DNA of 38,081 bases from UBA2233 sp002347965 [NCBI: Nitrospirae bacterium UBA2233]. Lineage in GTDB: Bacteria > UBA2233. The position numbers and the translations under genes were made by a program. The stretch is from NCBI GenBank assembly GCA_002347965.1, contig DDYN01000050.1:1-38081 (forward strand). Reading direction: 5' to 3'. Positions 15,825 to 26,742 of the stretch are shown piece after piece (positions within the stretch are counted from its first letter, which is position 1; the number at the start of each line of letters is the position of its first letter). The notes beneath the pieces are model-generated. The model worked only from the letters and a program-made list of their open reading frames with translations. It was not told the origin of the DNA and did no database searches.

Positions 15825-15912
15825 TCCTTCATTTTAGGCCAACCCTTTCGTAAACGGCAAGTTTATGGGTAAGCGACCTTCCTCTATGCGCCATTTTCTG
15901 GTAAAATGAAGG
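15825..15912. repeat. Perfect 11-bp inverted repeat between divergent met8 and gyrB
   Basis: CCTTCATTTTA at 15826-15836 and its exact reverse complement TAAAATGAAGG at 15902-15912 face each other across 65 nt. Each arm contains TAAAAT, a plausible -10 hexamer for transcription leaving the repeat (leftward for met8, rightward for gyrB). Neither has a convincing -35, and the leftward one would start at the met8 ATG itself. The repeat may be an operator or a chance similarity of two promoter or ribosome-site regions. The remaining gap up to gyrB (15913-16044) shows only a ribosome-binding site. Confidence 0.45.
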
Positions 15913-15927
15913 GATCGAGCCGTTTAA

Positions 15928-18483
<2,556 letters not shown>

Positions 18484-18492
18484 GGAGATCCC

Positions 18493-20925
18493 ATGGCCGA
18501 AGAGCAAGGTCCTCAAGGAGAAATCGTCGCTACGCTTCTAGAAAAAGAGGTCCAGCAGTCCTACCTCGACTACGCGATGAGCGTCATCGTCGGCAGGGCG
18601 CTTCCGGAGGTCCGCGACGGGCTCAAGCCGGTACACCGGCGGATCCTGTTCGCGATGGACGAGCTAGGCAACGACTTTGGCAAGCCCTACAAGAAATCGG
18701 CGCGTATCGTGGGCGAGGTTATAGGTAAGTTTCACCCGCACGGCGACCAGGCGGTCTACGATGCGCTGGTTCGGATGGCCCAGACTTTTTCTATGCGCTA
18801 CCCCTTGATCGACGGCCAGGGCAACTTTGGCTCGGTGGACGGCGACTCGCCGGCGGCCATGCGGTATACCGAGGTCCGTTTGAGCAAGATCGCGAGAGAA
18901 CTCTTAGACGACTTGCCCTACGAGACCGTCCCATTCGGCCCGAACTACGACGAATCGCTCAAAGAGCCCCTAGTTATGCCGTCCGCATTCCCGAACCTTT
19001 TAGCAAACGGCTCTCAAGGGATCGCTGTGGGCATGTCGACGTCCATCCCCCCTCACAACTTGGGCGAGCTGATCGACGCCCTTTTGCTGCTTCTAAAGAA
19101 CCCGGAGGCGATCCTGGAAGAAGTACTAGAAGTCCTTCCGGGGCCGGACTTTCCCACGGGCGCGATCCTGATGGGAAAAGACGAGATCGCCCAAGCATAC
19201 TTATCGGGCCACGGTAGCCTCAAGGTGCGCTCGAAGGTAAGCCGCGAAAAGGACAAGGCCAAAGGGAAGCTCGTCGTTACCGAGCTTCCCTACATGGTCA
19301 ACAAGGCCAAAACGCTCGAGGACATCGCCCAGCTCGTGAAGGAGAAGCGGATCGAAGGGCTCTCCGACATCCGCGACGAATCCGACCGGCAAGGGATACG
19401 TATGGTACTCGAGCTAAAGGCCGACGCTGACCCGGCCGTCGTCGAGAACCAGCTGTTCAAGCACACACAGCTTGAGACCACCTTCCCCCTTCACATGGTG
19501 ACGCTTGTGGACGGCCGGCCCAAGAGGCTTTCGCTGATCGAGGCGCTCAAGCTATTCTTGGCCCACAGGGAGGAAATCATCACCAAGCGGACCTCGTACC
19601 TGCGCCGAAGGGCCGAGGAACGCGCCCACATCCTAGAGGCCCTCGAAAGGGCTCTCGGCCAGATCGACGCGATTATAGCCGCCATTCGTGCCGCCAAAGA
19701 CCCGGAATCCGCCCGGGGGGCGCTTACGAGCCAGTTTAAATTCACGCCCGTCCAAGCAAGGGCGATCACGGATATGAAGCTCGAGAGGCTCACCCACCTG
19801 GAGGGTGCGAAGATAAAAGAAGAGCTACAGCAGCTCATGGCCCAGATCCAAGAATACAGCAGCATTCTGAACGACAAAGCCATCCGAAGGCGGCTGATGG
19901 TCAAAGAGTTTTTAAGGATAAAAGAAGCCTTTGCCGACGAAAGGAGGACTCAAATCCTCGATAAGCCGGCCGAAATCGGGAAAGAAGCTCTAATCCAAGA
20001 CGAGGAGATGCTCGTCATCTTGACCAAGCAGGGATACGTCAAACGTACGCCATCGAAGGCATACAGGACCCAGCGTCACGGAGGCCGTGGCTCGATGGGG
20101 CTGGACATTCGAGACAGCGATGTTCCCGTAGAGATACTGTCCACTTCCAGCCTTTCGACGCTTTTGGTGTTCACGAGCTTTGGCCGCGTGTTTAAGCTAA
20201 AGGCCTACGAGATCCCCGAGACCGAGCGTACTAGCCGAGGAAGGCCGATCGTCAACTTCATCCAAAAAGACCCGGACGAGACGATTGCAGCGCTCCTTTC
20301 TGTCGGGCCGGAGGAAAGAGGCGGCGAGGCCATCTTCGCGACGGCCAATGGGCTGATCAAGCGCGCCGAGCTTGAGAAGGTGATTCCGGCAACTCGGATG
20401 CCCGTACGGGCGATCACGCTTTTGGAGGGCGATAAGCTCGTTAAGGCGATTCGGGCCGAAGAGGGGCTCGAAGTTCTTGGCATTACGGCACTCGGGCAGG
20501 CGCTAAAGTTCCCTATGGATGAGCTCCGCGCCCAAGGCCGGGCTTCTAGGGGCGTCAGAGGCTTAAAGCTGAGGCTTGGGGATACGCTCGCCCACCTAGA
20601 GCGCGCAAGCCAGGAAGCATCCCTGTTGTTCGTGTGTTCGGCCAAGGGTTACGGTAAAAAAACAGACACCGCAGATGTGCCTCCCCACCACCGGGGCGGC
20701 GGCGGGGTCAGGCTGTTTCCCGTTACCGCAAAAACGGGCATCGTAACGGGTGTAAGCCAAGTCCTGGAGACCGATACGGTTGTTTTGCTGACAGACAAGG
20801 GAAGGCTCATCCGGTTTAAACTCGAACGCATCCCTAAAATTTCGAGGTCGGCAAGGGGAGTGCGGCTTATGGACCTAGACTCGGACGAGTCTATTATTGC
20901 CATAACGAGGATTGAGGAGTCCTGA
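18493..20925 (+). CDS. gyrA: DNA gyrase subunit A
   Basis: An 810-residue DNA-breaking and rejoining subunit of gyrase. The active-site tyrosine is Tyr126 in [12 protein letters not shown]. The quinolone-determining region reads [17 protein letters not shown], with Gln86 where E. coli has Ser83 and Asp90 where it has Asp87. The C-terminal domain contains the GyrA-box QRHGGRG, which supports gyrase rather than topoisomerase IV, and a series of beta-pinwheel repeats. GGGAG precedes the ATG. The stop codon overlaps the gpsA start by one nucleotide (TGATG). Confidence 0.96.
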   Translation: MAEEQGPQGEIVATLLEKEVQQSYLDYAMSVIVGRALPEVRDGLKPVHRRILFAMDELGNDFGKPYKKSARIVGEVIGKFHPHGDQAVYDALVRMAQTFSMRYPLIDGQGNFGSVDGDSPAAMRYTEVRLSKIARELLDDLPYETVPFGPNYDESLKEPLVMPSAFPNLLANGSQGIAVGMSTSIPPHNLGELIDALLLLLKNPEAILEEVLEVLPGPDFPTGAILMGKDEIAQAYLSGHGSLKVRSKVSREKDKAKGKLVVTELPYMVNKAKTLEDIAQLVKEKRIEGLSDIRDESDRQGIRMVLELKADADPAVVENQLFKHTQLETTFPLHMVTLVDGRPKRLSLIEALKLFLAHREEIITKRTSYLRRRAEERAHILEALERALGQIDAIIAAIRAAKDPESARGALTSQFKFTPVQARAITDMKLERLTHLEGAKIKEELQQLMAQIQEYSSILNDKAIRRRLMVKEFLRIKEAFADERRTQILDKPAEIGKEALIQDEEMLVILTKQGYVKRTPSKAYRTQRHGGRGSMGLDIRDSDVPVEILSTSSLSTLLVFTSFGRVFKLKAYEIPETERTSRGRPIVNFIQKDPDETIAALLSVGPEERGGEAIFATANGLIKRAELEKVIPATRMPVRAITLLEGDKLVKAIRAEEGLEVLGITALGQALKFPMDELRAQGRASRGVRGLKLRLGDTLAHLERASQEASLLFVCSAKGYGKKTDTADVPPHHRGGGGVRLFPVTAKTGIVTGVSQVLETDTVVLLTDKGRLIRFKLERIPKISRSARGVRLMDLDSDESIIAITRIEES

Positions 20926-21947
20926 TGGACAAAGAAAGCCCAAGCGCGGGGGTCTTTGGAGCTGGACGGTTCGGAGTAGCGCTCGCCTGCCACTTGGCCA
21001 AAAACGGCGTACCTACAAGGCTTTGGGGCCGAGACACAAATCGTCTCCAAGCCTGGGAGCGGCAAGGCGGTCCGCTGGACCTGTTCCCAGGAATCCGCTT
21101 TCCAAGCTCGCTATCCTTGGCCCATGAGCCAAAGAGCGTGTTCGAAGCCGACATGCTCGTCCTCGCCGTCCCCACGCAGGCACTCAGAGCCTGCCTTACG
21201 GACCTATTCCAAGCAAAGCGGCCAAACGCCAACAGCGGCCCCGTGTTCGTTCTCTTAAGCAAGGGGCTGGAGGACCAATCGGCGAAACTACCCCACGAAA
21301 TACTCCTGGCAGCCCTGGGCGTCTCACGTTTTGCAGTCCTTTCCGGCCCGACGTTCGCCGAGGAACTGATTCAAGGCCTTCCGATGGCGATGGTTGCCGC
21401 AAGCCAAGACCTTACGGTTGCCGAGAGCATCCAAAAAGTGCTCTCCTCGGGACGCTTAAGGGTTTATACGAGCGAGGACGTCTTGGGCGTAGAGCTGGGG
21501 GGGGCGCTCAAGAACATCTACGCGATCGCGGCCGGCATATCGGACGGCCTGCGACTAGGCCACAGCGCAAGGGCCTCTTTGGTCAGCAGGGCAATGGCCG
21601 AGATGATGCGAACCGCCCGCGCGTTGGGGGCGCAGTCCGCAACGCTTGCAGGCTTAAGCGGGCTAGGAGACCTCTTGTTGAGCACCACATCGCCCAAATC
21701 CCGCAACCATCGCTTTGGCGTGCTCATCGCCAACGGGCTCAGTCCGTCGCAGTTCTTCGCGCAACCCCACTTTTTGGCCGAGGGGGCTTTCAGCGTAAAG
21801 GCGTTCCTACGAAGAATCGATGGGCTCCATGTCGAAGCACCCATTGTAACGGAAGTCTACAGAGTTCTCTTTGAGGGCACAAACCCAAAAGACGCCCTGG
21901 AAAGGTTGCTCGAAAGAAGCCTTAAGCCCGAAATGGAACGCTTCTAG
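20925..21947 (+). CDS. gpsA: NAD(P)-dependent glycerol-3-phosphate dehydrogenase
   Basis: A 340-residue enzyme that reduces dihydroxyacetone phosphate to sn-glycerol-3-phosphate, the backbone of phospholipids. The N-terminal Rossmann motif is GVFGAGRFGVALA (9-21). VLLSKGLE (109-116) and LSGPTFAEEL (139-148) are family blocks. Lys196 in ELGGALKNIYAIAAG is the catalytic lysine, and the GLSGLGDLLLSTTSPKSRN block follows. A GAGGAG site within the end of gyrA serves its start, which shares one base with the gyrA stop. Its 3' end overlaps the convergent methyltransferase by 4 nt. Confidence 0.95.
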   Translation: MDKESPSAGVFGAGRFGVALACHLAKNGVPTRLWGRDTNRLQAWERQGGPLDLFPGIRFPSSLSLAHEPKSVFEADMLVLAVPTQALRACLTDLFQAKRPNANSGPVFVLLSKGLEDQSAKLPHEILLAALGVSRFAVLSGPTFAEELIQGLPMAMVAASQDLTVAESIQKVLSSGRLRVYTSEDVLGVELGGALKNIYAIAAGISDGLRLGHSARASLVSRAMAEMMRTARALGAQSATLAGLSGLGDLLLSTTSPKSRNHRFGVLIANGLSPSQFFAQPHFLAEGAFSVKAFLRRIDGLHVEAPIVTEVYRVLFEGTNPKDALERLLERSLKPEMERF

Positions 21948-22615
21948 GCTTTAAGGGCCCTTCTTTCGACCCCGATGTGGGTCAGCCCGTGCCGAAAAGG
22001 CGTGCACCCCGCAAAGGAAACGCTCCTAAGTAGGCTTTTTATTTCTCCAAAGCTAAGCGCGGCTCTCAAGGATCGCGCGTAAGCCTCGAGCATCTTCCCC
22101 GAGTAGTACCTTCCGAAAACACGCACCCACAGCCCGAGCAAGAAAGCTGGTGGCCTTCTGATATCCCGGATGAGGACGACCCCTCCTGGCTTGAGCACGC
22201 GCGCAGCCTCGACCAAGACAACCCTTGGGTCTTGAAGGTGGTGCAGAAGCGAGTTCGAAATGACGGCATCAAAGGTACAATCCGGAAAATCCAGCCGTTT
22301 GGCATCGGCCCTTGCGAACCGTACGCGAGAACCAAGCCCTGCGGCCTGAAGGTTTTTGCTGGCAATTTGAAGCATGGCCTCCGATAGGTCCACGCCAAGA
22401 ACTTCTAAGCCTTTGCACTTCAAAGCGATCTTGATGGGAATCACCCCGGGGCCAGAGCCCAAATCGAGCACAAGGCCGTCTTCAGGCCCGATACGCAGAA
22501 AGTGCTCGACAAACGTGTCGTCAATCCTGCTTAAGTACGCCAAGGCAGCCTCCGAGGCGTAAGACTCCGCCTCTAGCGCGTCATCCATCACCTCGGGCTC
22601 TGGTATCCGCTTCAC
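21944..22615 (-). CDS. Class I SAM-dependent methyltransferase, substrate unknown
   Basis: A 223-residue UbiE/Methyltransf_11-type enzyme. Motif I is VLDLGSGPGVIPIKIA near residues 49-64. LEVLGVDLSEAML (about 70-82) holds the acidic ribose-binding residue, followed by FDAVISNSLLHHLQDP and a VLKPGGVVLIRDI block. The N-terminus MKRIPEPEVMDD is shared by a family of uncharacterised methyltransferases. The substrate cannot be read from the sequence. It is the last gene of a four-gene operon and starts in an ATGA overlap with the LapA-like gene. It ends 4 nt inside convergent gpsA. Confidence 0.85.
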   Translation of the reverse strand: MKRIPEPEVMDDALEAESYASEAALAYLSRIDDTFVEHFLRIGPEDGLVLDLGSGPGVIPIKIALKCKGLEVLGVDLSEAMLQIASKNLQAAGLGSRVRFARADAKRLDFPDCTFDAVISNSLLHHLQDPRVVLVEAARVLKPGGVVLIRDIRRPPAFLLGLWVRVFGRYYSGKMLEAYARSLRAALSFGEIKSLLRSVSFAGCTPFRHGLTHIGVERRALKA

Positions 22616-22848
22616 GGCCGAGGGCTTTTTTTTGTCAACCAGCCTGGCACAACCAATAGCAGCCCGGCGATAAGCCCCAAAAGGAAGGCAACGAGCAACA
22701 GAAGGCCGAGAGAACCATCGAAATGCCAGAACAAAAAGCTTACTCCGACTGGGCGAGCGTTTTGAATGCCAAACACGATCAAGATAGCCGCCAACAGCGC
22801 GGCAACGTACAGGAACGGCTTTAGCGGAGGCTTCGAACGGGGCTTCAT
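22612..22848 (-). CDS. Small LapA-domain (DUF1049-like) membrane protein
   Basis: A 78-residue protein with a basic N-terminus, two membrane helices (about 11-30 and 45-68) and a basic tail. The FGIQNARPVGVSFLFWHFDGSLGLLLLVAF pattern in the middle is the LapA signature: the asparagine-containing turn, an aromatic strand, then a glycine-rich second helix. In Gammaproteobacteria LapA helps coordinate LPS assembly, but such small proteins occur widely and the function here is unproven. Both ends lie in 4-nt ATGA overlaps with neighbours, so expression is probably coupled to the lipoprotein and methyltransferase. Confidence 0.75.
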   Translation of the reverse strand: MKPRSKPPLKPFLYVAALLAAILIVFGIQNARPVGVSFLFWHFDGSLGLLLLVAFLLGLIAGLLLVVPGWLTKKSPRP

Positions 22849-23396
22849 CGGGGCTTCCTCATCGCCATGCGAACCCTCACTAAGGCAAGGATTGCAACGA
22901 GCATGATGGCAAGGGCGATAAAAACTACTATTGCCCTGCTTGCGGGCTGGTACGTCAAAACGGCCAGTCTTCCGCCCTGAAAAATAACCGTGTTATTATC
23001 TTTCACGTATCCGGTGGACTCCAGCACCTTCCCGTCCAGATGCACGGTCAGCGCGCCAAGTTCCGGGGCCCTACCGAACGCTAGCCGGACGCTTCCGTCT
23101 GGACGCTGCTGTATGGCGTCGAATGGGCCCGGGTTGGCAAAGCTCTTCCAGTGGACCCGAGCCTCGAGCGTATCAGGACCCTTCTCTTCCACCTTGTCCA
23201 CCTCGAAGCCCTTTTTGACGAGCTCAACCTCGAGCTCGGGCTTGGTAATGGGCACTTCCGACACGAGGAAGCGGCCTTTCCCCTCACCAGAACGCTCGAC
23301 CCAAAGCTCCCCTTCGACCTTGCAGCCGGCCAGGAGGACAAGAACGCCGAAAAGCGTCCAAAAAACCGGCCGCCTGAAAATAGCTAGAGAGTTCAT
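22845..23396 (-). CDS. LppM-like lipoprotein with C-terminal membrane helix
   Basis: A 183-residue protein with a lipoprotein signal: a basic start, a hydrophobic stretch and the lipobox LLAGC with Cys25 as the acylation site. The mature part is rich in beta-strand patterns and resembles the LppM/DUF3153 type (KVEGELWVERSGEGKGRF). A hydrophobic helix at about 154-174 and a basic tail close the protein, so it would be held in the membrane at both ends. Position +2 is Lys, not Asp. Function is unknown. It shares 4-nt overlaps with the DUF169 gene before it and the LapA-like gene after it. Confidence 0.7.
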   Translation of the reverse strand: MNSLAIFRRPVFWTLFGVLVLLAGCKVEGELWVERSGEGKGRFLVSEVPITKPELEVELVKKGFEVDKVEEKGPDTLEARVHWKSFANPGPFDAIQQRPDGSVRLAFGRAPELGALTVHLDGKVLESTGYVKDNNTVIFQGGRLAVLTYQPASRAIVVFIALAIMLVAILALVRVRMAMRKPR

Positions 23397-24235
23397 AGCC
23401 TTCCCGCCTCTTCCTTCTTAGAAAGGAGCGATTTCCAGGTACTCCTTTCGACAAAGCTTCCCTCGAGTGCATCTTCCATGGCTAGGAACATCGAAAAGGG
23501 AACACTCAGCGATAAAATGTCTGCGCCAAGCTTACGGACATGGCTTCTGGCCGAAATGTCCACGAGCCCGAGGATCGCGCGGGGGTTTTCGCGCTCGGCC
23601 TCGTAGTAGCTCAAAATACTGATAGACTGGCAACCTGCGGCCCAGGGAGCGGCAACGGCCTCGCCCGGCGTTTCCTTGGCCCTATGGGCCAAAACAACCA
23701 ACGCGGCGAGCTGATCCGGGTTTACCAGGAACGTCACGACCTTTTTTTGGGTTCTTACCCCGCCATCCAAGTCCTTCAAGGGGGCAAAAACCACATAACG
23801 GGCGGGGATCTCACGGATCGGGAGGCTTTGGATAAAGGCCATTACTTGCTCGGGACCTCTTAAATACCCTTCGCCCTTCAAAAAATTCTCGGCGAACTCC
23901 TTACCCATACTGTCCTTGAGTGCCTCGGCCTGAGCTTGTCCCGTTTCCCACGTGGCGTTGCCAGAAGAAAGAAACCGCGAAAAGCACGCCTCGCCTCCTG
24001 GAAACGCTCGGTAGGCGTTGCCAAACCCTAGGCCCACGCCCCCTCCCCAACAGCCGTAGGTTTCACGGTCGAAGGCGGCAACACGCCCCGTTTGCGCAAC
24101 AGCGGCAAAAAGGCTCATCACACACCCAAAGCGCCCCGGCTTGAACCCTAACGCCCCGCCAGGACGCTCATCTTCCCAAAGGATCGCTACGGGTTCGTAG
24201 CGAAGCCCCAGAGCTCTAGCAACCTTGCTTTCCAT
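23393..24235 (-). CDS. DUF169 domain protein
   Basis: A 280-residue soluble protein of the DUF169 family, recognised by the N-terminal LGLRYEPVAILWEDERP pattern, the conserved cysteine-glycine segments CVMSLFAAVAQTGRVAAF and YGCWGGGVGLGFG, and the PWAAGCQSISILSYYEAER block. Members are common in anaerobes and archaea and have no agreed function. Conserved cysteines in such segments would suit metal or cofactor binding, but that is a guess. It is the first gene of a four-gene operon and is preceded by a structured leader of about 230 nt whose last repeat overlaps its ribosome-binding site (GGGGGG four nucleotides before the ATG). Confidence 0.8.
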   Translation of the reverse strand: MESKVARALGLRYEPVAILWEDERPGGALGFKPGRFGCVMSLFAAVAQTGRVAAFDRETYGCWGGGVGLGFGNAYRAFPGGEACFSRFLSSGNATWETGQAQAEALKDSMGKEFAENFLKGEGYLRGPEQVMAFIQSLPIREIPARYVVFAPLKDLDGGVRTQKKVVTFLVNPDQLAALVVLAHRAKETPGEAVAAPWAAGCQSISILSYYEAERENPRAILGLVDISARSHVRKLGADILSLSVPFSMFLAMEDALEGSFVERSTWKSLLSKKEEAGRL

Positions 24236-24465
24236 GGTCCCCCCTATTGCCTTACTGGTCCCCCGAAAGGCCTCTTTGCCTTTTTACAGGCATAGGGGCG
24301 CTACAAACCCTATCCGGCTGCCTCCAAACATCCGAGCCTTCCCACGCCAAGAAGAACGGATAGGGGAGCGGCGTACTGCATGACGCCAGCAAAAAGGCTT
24401 ATGTCCGGCCAAGCCCTCTGGCAAGCCGCGCATATCCCCCCCTTTCTGGCATTTTTCTCCTAATT
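24236..24465 (-). promoter_or_regulatory. Structured leader of the DUF169 operon with four alternately complementary repeats
   Basis: The leader holds four short segments which, read along the transcript, are CCCCTATCCG (24357-24366), CGGATAGGG (24308-24316), CCCCTATGCC (24289-24298) and GGCAATAGGGG (24241-24251). Segments 1 and 2 form a perfect 9-bp stem with a 40-nt loop. Segments 3 and 4 form a 7-bp stem extended by GCC/GGC across a bulge. Segments 2 and 3 could instead form a 6-bp hairpin with a 10-nt loop. Segment 4 covers the ribosome-binding site of the DUF169 gene. This is the layout of a switchable cis-regulatory RNA. I recognise no known riboswitch consensus. Confidence 0.5.
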
Positions 24466-24495
24466 ATTATAGCGCATACAAAAGGACACCAAGAA
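24466..24495 (-). promoter_or_regulatory. Probable promoter of the DUF169 operon
   Basis: A perfect TATAAT -10 (24466-24471) lies on the minus strand just after the OPT transporter stop. The -35 is less clear: TTGGTG (24487-24492) at a short 15-nt spacing, or TTCTTG (24490-24495) at 18 nt. Transcription from here would give a leader of about 225 nt before the DUF169 start codon. Confidence 0.45.
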
Positions 24496-26337
24496 CTAGC
24501 GGCGGCTTGCGATGTAGGCAAGGGTGCATCCAAGCCCCAAAAACACCGCTAACGATACGCCCTGCCCACCAAGCTCCGGGGTTTTGGCAAGAAAGTCCAT
24601 AAGCGAGGCGAGCGGGGGGAAGAACTGCCCCAGGAAAACAAGGAGTGCGATCAACACGCCCAGCAAGGCGGAGCCCGCGATCAGCCCGGAGCTAAAAAGC
24701 GTCCCCTTTTCAAGGGAAGCTTCAGGAACCCCAAGCCCCTTGAGCAGCCAAAGGATCGCCCCGCCCGCAAAGATCGGGACGGATAGGCTGAAGGGAAGGT
24801 AAAACCCTATCGCGAACGCCATTACGTTCGCTCCAAGCATGCGAACGATGACGGCAAGCACGGCCCCGATGCCTAGCAACGACCATGGGAGCTTTCCACC
24901 CGCAATGCCTTGAATGACGACGGCCATAAGCTGCGCTTGGGGTGCGGGAAGGTCTTTCGAACCGATCCCGTAAGTGGCCTGCAAAAGATAAAGGACCCAT
25001 GCCACGGCAAGTGCAGAGGTGATAACGCCGACGATCTGACCGATCTGCTGCCTATAGGGCGTAGCCCGGACGAGGTAGCCGGTTTTTAAGTCCTGGGAGG
25101 TATCCGCGGCGATCGCGGCAGCAATGCAAACGATTGCCCCGATGAGTAACGCCTGGACGCGCAGCGTGTTGAAGTCAATTTGGGTGTTAACCAGAATCGA
25201 TGTGACTCCGATGAGCGTCGCGATCGTCATCCCAGAAACGGGGTTGTTGCTCGAGCCGACGATTCCTACGATTCTTGCGCTCACGGCTACGAATAAGAAC
25301 GCGAACGCGAGCGTCAAACCAGCGCCAAGCCACCCCAGGGGCACAAAAGACTTTGGAAGCAGGGCAAAAGTCACCCCAATACCCAAAATGCCCAAAAGGG
25401 ACACGCCGATCGGCAGGTCCCCTTTCGACTCGGCCTGGCTAAACAACCCATGAACGCTATCTTTGAGGCTCCTTGCAAGCGAAGGAGCCGCCTCGAGCAT
25501 CGCAAGGATCCCGCCCAAGGTTACCGTTCCAGCGCCGATATACCGGATGTAGCGATCCCAAATCAAATCGGGGCTCATCTCCGGGATAGACAGCGCATCC
25601 TCTGGGAAGATGGGGGCAGCGGTTCCTGCACCAAAGAAGGCGATCAACGGGATGATCACGATCCAACCCACCGCTCCGCCAGAAACCATCGCGTTGGCCA
25701 CGACAGGCCCGACTAGAAACCCCACCGCTAGCAGTTCCGGCGCCAAATCCGCCGCAATCTGGGCCTTGGGCAAGAAGGGCAGCCCGAAGGTTACGCTCGA
25801 AGGCCAAAACCCCAGTGCCCTAGAATTGACACACGCCTGATAGGCCAAGCCTACAAGGAAGCCGAGGAAAACGGGAGTTGCGCGGGCCGAGTCGCCTACG
25901 CTTGCCTCCAGCACCTTGGCGCAGGCCCTACCCTCCGGGTAGGGCAGCGTTTTGTCTTCGACCCGGACGAGGTAATCCCTCAAGGGGATCATCAACAAAA
26001 CCCCGAGCGTCCCGGCTAGCATGGCAATCGTCGTGATCCGAAGGGTGCCAGGCTCAACCCCCCATATATAGAGCGCGGGAAACGTGAAGATTATTCCCGC
26101 TGCAAGCGCCTCTCCCGAGCTGCCAATCGTTTGGATGATGTTGCCCTCGAGGATATTGGCGCTTTTTAGCGCCCGCAAGACGGCCATCCCCACGATGGCG
26201 GCCGGAATCGAGGCCGAGACGGTCATCCCCACTCGAAGCCCGACGTAGGCGTTGGCCGCGCCGAACACGAGTCCCACCAGTACGCCGATTACAACGGCCC
26301 GAAGCGTCATTTCTTTCTCTGGAAGCGTTGACCGCAT
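24496..26337 (-). CDS. OPT-family oligopeptide transporter
   Basis: A 613-residue, highly hydrophobic inner-membrane protein with roughly 14-16 membrane helices. The EMTLRAVVIGVLVGLVFGAANAYVGLRVGMTVSASIPAA start region, the NIIQTIGSSGEALAAGIIF block and the PYPEGRACAKVL loop are hallmarks of the OPT family, which imports peptides or metal-ligand complexes. The substrate cannot be told. An upstream in-frame ATG at 26373 would run into the tRNA gene. The ATG at 26335-26337 is preferred because GGAGAGGG lies 2 nt ahead of it and the protein then begins MRSTLPEKEMTLR. The gene runs opposite to the tRNA-Arg gene, whose promoter overlaps its 5' end. Confidence 0.9.
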   Translation of the reverse strand: MRSTLPEKEMTLRAVVIGVLVGLVFGAANAYVGLRVGMTVSASIPAAIVGMAVLRALKSANILEGNIIQTIGSSGEALAAGIIFTFPALYIWGVEPGTLRITTIAMLAGTLGVLLMIPLRDYLVRVEDKTLPYPEGRACAKVLEASVGDSARATPVFLGFLVGLAYQACVNSRALGFWPSSVTFGLPFLPKAQIAADLAPELLAVGFLVGPVVANAMVSGGAVGWIVIIPLIAFFGAGTAAPIFPEDALSIPEMSPDLIWDRYIRYIGAGTVTLGGILAMLEAAPSLARSLKDSVHGLFSQAESKGDLPIGVSLLGILGIGVTFALLPKSFVPLGWLGAGLTLAFAFLFVAVSARIVGIVGSSNNPVSGMTIATLIGVTSILVNTQIDFNTLRVQALLIGAIVCIAAAIAADTSQDLKTGYLVRATPYRQQIGQIVGVITSALAVAWVLYLLQATYGIGSKDLPAPQAQLMAVVIQGIAGGKLPWSLLGIGAVLAVIVRMLGANVMAFAIGFYLPFSLSVPIFAGGAILWLLKGLGVPEASLEKGTLFSSGLIAGSALLGVLIALLVFLGQFFPPLASLMDFLAKTPELGGQGVSLAVFLGLGCTLAYIASRR

Positions 26338-26357
26338 GACCCTCTCCACGTTATGAT
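26328..26357 (+). promoter_or_regulatory. Probable promoter of tRNA-Arg
   Basis: TTGACC (26328-26333) and TATGAT (26352-26357) are 18 nt apart on the plus strand. The predicted start falls about 2 nt before the first base of the mature tRNA. The -35 element overlaps the first codons of the OPT transporter gene on the other strand. Confidence 0.6.
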
Positions 26358-26365
26358 TGCTTTTT

Positions 26366-26442
26366 GCGCCCATAGCTCAGTTGGATAGAGCGTTGGACTA
26401 CGAATCCAAAGGTCAGAGGTTCGAATCCTCTTGGGCGCACCA
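26366..26442 (+). tRNA. tRNA-Arg (anticodon ACG)
   Basis: A complete cloverleaf can be drawn. The acceptor stem is GCGCCCA with TGGGCGC, the D arm GCTC/GAGC, and the anticodon stem TTGGA/TCCAA enclosing CTACGAA with anticodon ACG. The T arm is AGAGG-TTCGAAT-CCTCT. The discriminator base is A, and the 3' CCA is encoded in the DNA. ACG is normally edited to inosine at the first position and reads CGU, CGC and CGA. It stands alone, with its own promoter, between the OPT gene and acylphosphatase. Confidence 0.97.
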
Positions 26443-26454
26443 CCTCCTTCAGCG

Positions 26455-26739
26455 CTAGCGGCGGATTTTAAAGTCCAGGAACTCTCCAGTCGGTTTTTCC
26501 TCCTCCACGCGAAGCCCGGTTACGTGTGCGGCCGGCGGGCCTTTCCTTAGGACCTCAACGAGGCTCTCTACTCCTCCCGGATCGCCCTCGATCACGGCCT
26601 CCACGCTTCCATCGGGAAGGTTTTTTACGTAGCCTTTTAGGCCCAGCCTTCTTGCATGCTCGCTCGTGAACGAGCGAAAGTTCACCCCTTGAACTCGCCC
26701 TTCGACACCGACCCTGACCCTACAAACGGCTCCAGACAT
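26455..26739 (-). CDS. acyP: Acylphosphatase
   Basis: A 94-residue enzyme that hydrolyses acyl phosphates such as carbamoyl phosphate or 1,3-bisphosphoglycerate. The signature GRVQGVNFRSFT holds the phosphate-binding Arg22, and GLKGYVKNLPDGSVEA holds the catalytic Asn40. Length and motif spacing are normal. The IS607-type element ends only a few bases before its ATG. If the element is removed at the shared CCTAC, this gene would start 3 nt after the stop of the M20 peptidase gene, so it was probably the next gene of that operon and may now depend on element-derived transcription. Confidence 0.93.
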   Translation of the reverse strand: MSGAVCRVRVGVEGRVQGVNFRSFTSEHARRLGLKGYVKNLPDGSVEAVIEGDPGGVESLVEVLRKGPPAAHVTGLRVEEEKPTGEFLDFKIRR

Positions 26740-26742
26740 CGC

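Noticed and set aside
15825-15860. A met8 promoter TTGCCG-18-TAAAAT on the minus strand
   Set aside because: The predicted transcript would begin at the start codon itself, removing the ribosome site.
26338-26373. A 12-residue extension of the OPT transporter
   Set aside because: It would overlap the tRNA-Arg gene, and GGAGAGGG precedes the ATG at 26337.
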